Positions 59,692 to 64,000 of a stretch of DNA of 64,000 nucleotides are shown in pieces. This DNA is from an uncultured Ruegeria sp. Lineage in GTDB: Bacteria; Pseudomonadota; Alphaproteobacteria; Rhodobacterales; Rhodobacteraceae. Below the pieces are notes generated by a model that was not told the DNA's origin, searched no databases, and saw only the letters and a program-made list of their open reading frames with translations. Location: contig NZ_CANNGO010000006.1 in NCBI RefSeq assembly GCF_947504215.1, positions 124,001 through 188,000 of the forward strand. Reading direction: 5' to 3'. Made by a program: the position numbers and the translations under genes. Position 1 is the stretch's first letter. Every line of letters starts with the position of its first letter.

Positions 59692-60282
59692 CTATTCGCC
59701 GGTGCCGTCCTGCAGCCCGGTACCATCGCCGATTGTTGCGTCAATGCGGGCAATTGCGGCATCGGTAATGTCAGATGTATCCGAACTCAGAAAGACATTC
59801 GAACGCTCAAGGATCATCGACGCACCGGTTTCACGTAACAGGTCAATCAGAACCGGGCGCGCCAGTTGAAAAAAGCTCTGCCGGTTCTCTTCGCTACGCC
59901 TGGCCAACGTATCTAGCTTGGCCCTCTGCCCTTCGCGGTGGGACTGGACCTTTCTGTCAAAGGCTTCGGCCAATGGGCGGAATTCATCTACTTCGAGACT
60001 TGCACGCTTTTCCGTCAGGTCTTTTTCTTCTTTGCTCAACTCAGCGACGATCCGTTCGTTTTCTTCAGCCAGCAACGCGCTTTCTTGTTCGATCTCATCC
60101 ATGACCCGTTGCCCATATGCAGAATCAGAAAACAACCTGTCGCTGGAAATCGTCAACACGACCGGCTGGGGTACCCCCAGTTCAAGCTGCTGAGCAAAGG
60201 TTGGTGGAGCCAGAAGAAAGGTCAAGAAAACACACAGGGCCCGAAGCGGGCCCTGTCTTTGCGTCCAAAAGACACTCAACAT
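59692..60282 (-). CDS. skp: OmpH/Skp family periplasmic chaperone
   Basis: Escorts unfolded outer-membrane proteins to BamA, 196 residues. A signal peptide ([19 protein letters not shown]) precedes a short beta segment and a long charged coiled coil ([40 protein letters not shown]...), the tentacle arms of Skp. The C-terminal [34 protein letters not shown] is family-typical. It lies 6 bp after bamA. Confidence 0.9.
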   Translation of the reverse strand: MLSVFWTQRQGPLRALCVFLTFLLAPPTFAQQLELGVPQPVVLTISSDRLFSDSAYGQRVMDEIEQESALLAEENERIVAELSKEEKDLTEKRASLEVDEFRPLAEAFDRKVQSHREGQRAKLDTLARRSEENRQSFFQLARPVLIDLLRETGASMILERSNVFLSSDTSDITDAAIARIDATIGDGTGLQDGTGE

Positions 60283-60288
60283 CGCAAA

Positions 60289-62649
60289 TCAGAACCTGGC
60301 CTGAATGGTCAGGTCAAAATTTTGTTCCTTGTCGAAGTCTTCTTTCTTTAGTGCCTTCGAGAAGTTGAAACGCAGCGGGCCGAACGGGGTATCCCACAAG
60401 ACCGAAATGCCAATGACGTGACGAATAGCACCGTCTGCACCAACAATATCGGCCCCTGCAGTGTTCACGTTGTCGATGTTGTACAGGTTGCCCACATCGT
60501 AGAACAGACCGCCCCGCAATCCCAGTTCCTCGGGCAGACCCAGAGGGAAATCCGTCTCAAAACGCGCAACCCAGTAGTAGTTGCCGCCGATGGCATCGTC
60601 CTGCCCATTGGACAAGTCGCGCGGACCCAGACCAGCAGGCTCAAACCCTCGGAACGTATTCGGTCCCAGAACGAAACGGTCAATGGTGCGGCTGAAGTCG
60701 TTGCCGCTCCAATGAAGGGCGCCAAGCTCCAATGAGGCCCGTAGGGTCACTTCTTCGCTTAGCACTTTTGTCTGGGCGATACCGCGCGCAGTGGTTTTGA
60801 CGAATTTATTATCGCCGCCAAGTCCAGCAGCATCAACTCCAACCTCGAACAAAACGCCTGCGTTTGGATTCAGGCCTCCGATGCGGCTGTCATACACATA
60901 GGACAGACCCAACGAGCTAGAGGTCCGCTTCCCCTGATCAATTTCCGAAGAAATAACCGCGCCGTTGATTTCGTCGTCCTGCTGGCTCATCTCGCTGTTT
61001 TCCCAGCCATACCGCAAACGGACCGCTGACAATTCGCCAATCGCGTAGCTAAGCTGCGGATTAAAGAATATCCGTTTGGTGTCATAGCTGGCAAAGCTCG
61101 AGTTCGTCGTAGCCAGACCCAACCCTAGATCAAAGCGCAGTTTGCGGCCCAATAGGTAAGGTTCGGTGAAGTCGATGGTATATTGCTCAGAGTCTTGGGC
61201 TGTCGAAAGTGAAACGCCAAGGTTTTGACCACGTCCAAGGAAGTTGGCTTCGTTCAGACCAATGGCCAAACCGAAACCATCCGAGGCTGAGAAGCTACCG
61301 CCAAGGCTCAGTGACCCGGTTGGTTGTTCTTCGACATCCACATCCAGGATGACCTGGCTGGGCGTTGACCCCTCACGCGGTTCGACATTGGCGGTGGAAA
61401 AGAAGCCCAGTGCGTTGATGCGTTCTGCCGCCTGACGGATTTCGCGCGGATTGAACGGGTCACCTTCGACGGTGTCGAATTGACGGCGGATCACACGGTC
61501 AAGCGTGGTCGTGTTGCCCTCAATATCGATCCGCTCGACAAAGACGCGCGGTCCTTTGGTTAGAACAAACTGAACATCCAGCGTCAGATCGCGAGGATTG
61601 CGTGTTACGCGCGGCTCGACACGCAGAAAATCGACACCTTGTTTGACACCCAAACGCTCCTGACGGGCGATCGAGTTCTCGATCAGCGTCGGCGAGTAAG
61701 TGACGCCCGGTTTGATCTTCAGCGCGTTTTGATAGTCCGCTGCGTCAACACCCGGAATTTCGCTGACAGTGCTGATCTGCCCGAACGAGAACTTCTGGCC
61801 TTCGGTGATGTTCATGACCAGGAAAAATGCGTCCCGCTCGCGGGTGAATTCAACGTTGGCACTGTTCACACGAAAATCGATATATCCGCGTGACAGATAG
61901 AAATCGCGAAGGACCTGTTTATCAAACTCAATCCGGTCGCCGATAAATGTGTCACTCCGGAAGAACGTCCTCAGGAAAGTTGCCTGCTTGGTTTCAAGAA
62001 CGCGGCGCAGGCGGCGATCAGAATAAGCGCGGTTGCCCACAAAACTAACACGCTCAACCTCAATGGTTGTGCCTTCGGCCACTTCGAAAACCAGATCCAC
62101 GCGATTGTCGCTGCGTCGGATGATGCGCGGGATAACGGTTGCCGATACGCGGCCCTGCGCCGAATAGACCTCGGCAATCAAATCGGCATCCGCTTCGGCA
62201 ACCTGGGGTGTAAACACGCGACGAGGCTGAGACGAGATGACTTCAATCAAAACGTCATCTTTTACGCGGCGGTTCCCCTCGATGCTGATCTGGTTGATCG
62301 TCGGGTATTCCTGAACTTCGATCACAAGCGTGCTGCCGCGTGGTGTCAGATCGACTGTTTCAAAAACACCACTGTCAAGCAAACGCTGATAGGCGTCGTT
62401 CAACTGTCCGGCTGTCACAGTCTGTCCGGGCTCAATACCGGTTCGCGCTATGATTGTTCCGGTTTCGATGCGGCGGTTGCCGTCAACATCAAAAGAATTG
62501 ATGGTGAAGTTCTGCGCCCGCGCCTCTTGCGGCAAAGCCAGTAAACTTGCTGCTGCAAACAGGAAAAAAAACGTTAGCGTTCGCCACAAAATCTTGTTTG
62601 TTGGCTTTTGCCCCCCGCAGGATGTTCCCGCGCCACGCCCTTTGGTCAT
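60289..62649 (-). CDS. bamA: Outer membrane protein assembly factor BamA
   Basis: Core of the beta-barrel assembly machine, 786 residues. After a signal peptide (about 24-45, TLTFFFLFAAASLLALPQEARA) come five POTRA domains (the first at NFTINSFDVDGNRRIETGTI). The Omp85 barrel follows, with its GTGF/VRGF-type motif as FRGFEPAGLGPRD and the final strand ending in Phe (LTIQARF). Followed by skp, fabZ and lpx genes. Confidence 0.96.
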   Translation of the reverse strand: MTKGRGAGTSCGGQKPTNKILWRTLTFFFLFAAASLLALPQEARAQNFTINSFDVDGNRRIETGTIIARTGIEPGQTVTAGQLNDAYQRLLDSGVFETVDLTPRGSTLVIEVQEYPTINQISIEGNRRVKDDVLIEVISSQPRRVFTPQVAEADADLIAEVYSAQGRVSATVIPRIIRRSDNRVDLVFEVAEGTTIEVERVSFVGNRAYSDRRLRRVLETKQATFLRTFFRSDTFIGDRIEFDKQVLRDFYLSRGYIDFRVNSANVEFTRERDAFFLVMNITEGQKFSFGQISTVSEIPGVDAADYQNALKIKPGVTYSPTLIENSIARQERLGVKQGVDFLRVEPRVTRNPRDLTLDVQFVLTKGPRVFVERIDIEGNTTTLDRVIRRQFDTVEGDPFNPREIRQAAERINALGFFSTANVEPREGSTPSQVILDVDVEEQPTGSLSLGGSFSASDGFGLAIGLNEANFLGRGQNLGVSLSTAQDSEQYTIDFTEPYLLGRKLRFDLGLGLATTNSSFASYDTKRIFFNPQLSYAIGELSAVRLRYGWENSEMSQQDDEINGAVISSEIDQGKRTSSSLGLSYVYDSRIGGLNPNAGVLFEVGVDAAGLGGDNKFVKTTARGIAQTKVLSEEVTLRASLELGALHWSGNDFSRTIDRFVLGPNTFRGFEPAGLGPRDLSNGQDDAIGGNYYWVARFETDFPLGLPEELGLRGGLFYDVGNLYNIDNVNTAGADIVGADGAIRHVIGISVLWDTPFGPLRFNFSKALKKEDFDKEQNFDLTIQARF

Positions 62650-62777
62650 TTTTGTTCTCTACCCAGCAATTCAAGAATTTAATGCTGAGTAGCGGGAATA
62701 GTTGGTCTTGTCAAAAGGCCAAAATGCGCATCGAGTTATTGGTCAGCTCGGCATTCTATCGAGACGAGAGTGAAGAA

Positions 62778-62906
62778 TCACATCCCAGCCAGGTATGCGC
62801 CACAAACCAAAGCCAATGCAGTGACGGCGAAGCTCAAAAGCATGTCCCAGTTCAGCATGAACAGGAAACTCAGGCTCTGATAGGATTTATGCATCGTATT
62901 TGTCAT
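62778..62906 (-). CDS. Small single-span membrane protein (42 residues) between rseP and bamA
   Basis: Too short for the ORF track. The ATG at 62906 follows GAGGGCCTACT and encodes MTNTMHKSYQSLSFLFMLNWDMLLSFAVTALALVCGAYLAGM before TGA at 62778. It has one clear hydrophobic helix (about 21-40). It lies inside the rseP-bamA gap of an envelope operon, on the same strand. No homologue comes to mind. Real expression is inferred from the ribosome-binding site and composition. Confidence 0.5.
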   Translation of the reverse strand: MTNTMHKSYQSLSFLFMLNWDMLLSFAVTALALVCGAYLAGM

Positions 62907-62986
62907 AGTAGGCCCTCAACCAGCGGAGTTTCGATAGCCGAGGAATGCGGCAATAGTGCGGCATTTATGTGCCGCACGCGCCTCAA

Positions 62987-64000
62987 TCAGCAAAACAAGT
63001 CGTTGGTCAAAGAAAACAACATCAGGCTAAGAATCAGCGTGATGCCGACACCCATAAGCACCCGCAGCGCCTTGTCGCTGGGTGGTTTACCGGCAACGGC
63101 CTCGTACGCGTAAAACACCAAATGGCCGCCGTCCAAGGCGGGGATCGGAAACAGATTCAACAGACCGACGGCCGTCGACAACACGGCAATGAAGAAGATG
63201 AAGTTCTGTGCGCCCTGACTGGCCATTGCACCTGATGTTTCGGCGATACCAATCGGGCCGGATATGTTGCAGGTGCTGATCGCCCCTGTCACCATATGCC
63301 ATATCCCCGATAGCGACCCTTCGATGATCCTTATCGTCTGTTGTACGCCGCCCGACAGCGACTCCAACACTCCCGCAGGCTCGGTCGCAGCCTCCAGCAT
63401 CATGCCGCCTACAATCCCGATGCGCCAATGCGTTACGAACCCACCATCTGGCTGCGGCTCATCCGTCCGGCGCGGTGCAAGCGCAAACTCTAGATCAGCC
63501 CCGTCTCGCCAAACGTTCAGTAACAAAACCCGTCCGTCCGAGCCTTCGACAAATTCTTTGAGCTGCTCAAAAGCAAAGATTGGCTCTCCGTTTACAGAGG
63601 TAATCACATCCCCTTGCGCCAACTGGATATCCATGGCCGCGCTGCGGGGGGTCACTTGACGGATCAAGGGTGGGAACAACCAGGGAGCGGCGACGTCAAT
63701 CGTCTGGCCGTCGCGGATAACGGTGTACTCCAGAATGGGCTCCACTGGCAGCGAATCCGTGAAATCGCCCCATGCGCCCTCTTCGTCAAAATCCGGTGTC
63801 GGAATGCCAGCGATCGCAACGATTTCATCGCCTTCCTGTAACCCTTGCTCTGTTCCTGGCAAGGGCTGAAGACTGCCGACGGTCAACGGTTCACGCGACA
63901 CGCCCTGCGACCAGAAAATCATCCCAAACACAAGGATCGACATGACGAAGTTAAACACCGGCCCTGCTGCGACTGTCGCCGTACGGGCCCAAAGGGGCGC
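62987..64000 (-). CDS. rseP: RIP zinc metalloprotease RseP (N-terminus beyond the window)
   Basis: Site-2 intramembrane protease that cleaves anti-sigma factors in the envelope stress response. The frame is open to base 64000, reading APLWARTATVAAGPVFNFVMSILVF, so the N-terminal helix with the HExxH zinc motif lies to the right. Two PDZ regions are visible (EGDEIVAIAGIPTPDF and LAQGDVITSVNGEPIFAFEQL), followed by the second metal-ligand motif NLFPIPALDGGHLVFYAYEAVAGKPPS and a last membrane helix. Start of the envelope/lipid A gene series. Confidence 0.93.
   Translation of the reverse strand, partial: APLWARTATVAAGPVFNFVMSILVFGMIFWSQGVSREPLTVGSLQPLPGTEQGLQEGDEIVAIAGIPTPDFDEEGAWGDFTDSLPVEPILEYTVIRDGQTIDVAAPWLFPPLIRQVTPRSAAMDIQLAQGDVITSVNGEPIFAFEQLKEFVEGSDGRVLLLNVWRDGADLEFALAPRRTDEPQPDGGFVTHWRIGIVGGMMLEAATEPAGVLESLSGGVQQTIRIIEGSLSGIWHMVTGAISTCNISGPIGIAETSGAMASQGAQNFIFFIAVLSTAVGLLNLFPIPALDGGHLVFYAYEAVAGKPPSDKALRVLMGVGITLILSLMLFSLTNDLFC

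Noticed and set aside
59619-59762. Extended N-terminus of fabZ
   Set aside because: It overlaps the 3' end of skp by about 70 bp and lacks hotdog-family sequence; the conserved protein begins at 59618.

Overview
The window is a stretch of alphaproteobacterial chromosome. Gene content and order point to the Rhodobacteraceae, most likely the Roseobacter/Ruegeria group. The evidence is a ChpT/CtrA/SciP cell-cycle set with a GANTC (CcrM-type) site in front of ctrA, LpxI in place of LpxH, an L21 ribosomal protein fused to a helix-hairpin-helix tail, OlsBA ornithine-lipid genes, and an orphan LuxR next to aroQ. The sequence is moderately GC-rich and almost fully coding. I see no prophage, insertion sequence, CRISPR array or genomic island.

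Layout. 0.1-7.6 kb: phosphate regulon phoR-pstSCAB-phoU-phoB, with a three-repeat Pho box ahead of pstS and a hairpin terminator between pstS and pstC. 7.6-15.8 kb: acyl-CoA and small-molecule catabolism genes in mixed orientations (glutaryl-CoA dehydrogenase, two SDRs, TesB thioesterase, a beta-lactamase-like esterase, a DsbA-like isomerase, an APH-type kinase, a quinone oxidoreductase). 15.9-17.1 kb: aroQ overlapping a solo LuxR regulator. 17.4-21.3 kb, minus strand: rpsB-tsf, then olsB-olsA and a DUF3553 gene. 21.3-27.6 kb: chpT (+), then proB-proA, obgE, a GNAT/LysE pair and rplU-rpmA (all -). 27.8-30.5 kb: two overlapping DUF2059 genes, tRNA-Ser(CGA), and a membrane-anchored protein with 11-residue repeats.

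30.7-38.4 kb: a quinone-oxidoreductase-like gene, then a branched-chain-type ABC transporter operon (livHMGF) with an embedded acyl-CoA synthetase and its binding protein. 38.4-43.1 kb: a methyltransferase, rplM-rpsI, an NTF2-like gene, a MocR regulator divergent from a DUF1127 gene, and a hotdog thioesterase. 43.2-49.0 kb: a crotonase-fold protein lacking both catalytic glutamates, trmFO, a methyltransferase overlapping gluQRS, hisI, a U-type Fe-S scaffold-like gene, marC, and a 40-residue membrane peptide gene with its own terminator. 49.1-54.6 kb: recG-ligA, ctrA and sciP (all -). 54.7-64 kb: mnmA (+), then the envelope operon rseP-bamA-skp-fabZ-lpxA-lpxI-lpxB plus a translationally coupled CadD/LysE-like membrane protein (all -). 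The rseP gene runs off the right edge.

How the parts work together. The first block senses and imports phosphate. The last block makes lipid A and assembles outer-membrane proteins, while OlsBA makes phosphate-free ornithine lipid that in related bacteria replaces phospholipid under phosphate limitation. ChpT, CtrA and SciP are three nodes of the CtrA phosphorelay. Nothing here is a clear new multi-gene system. The most unusual items are small or regulatory: a 14-bp perfect stem that would bury the ligA start codon, nested inverted repeats between mocR and DUF1127, two unannotated 40-42 residue membrane peptides, an 11-mer-repeat surface protein, and a LuxR solo that has lost the acyl-homoserine-lactone-binding Asp.
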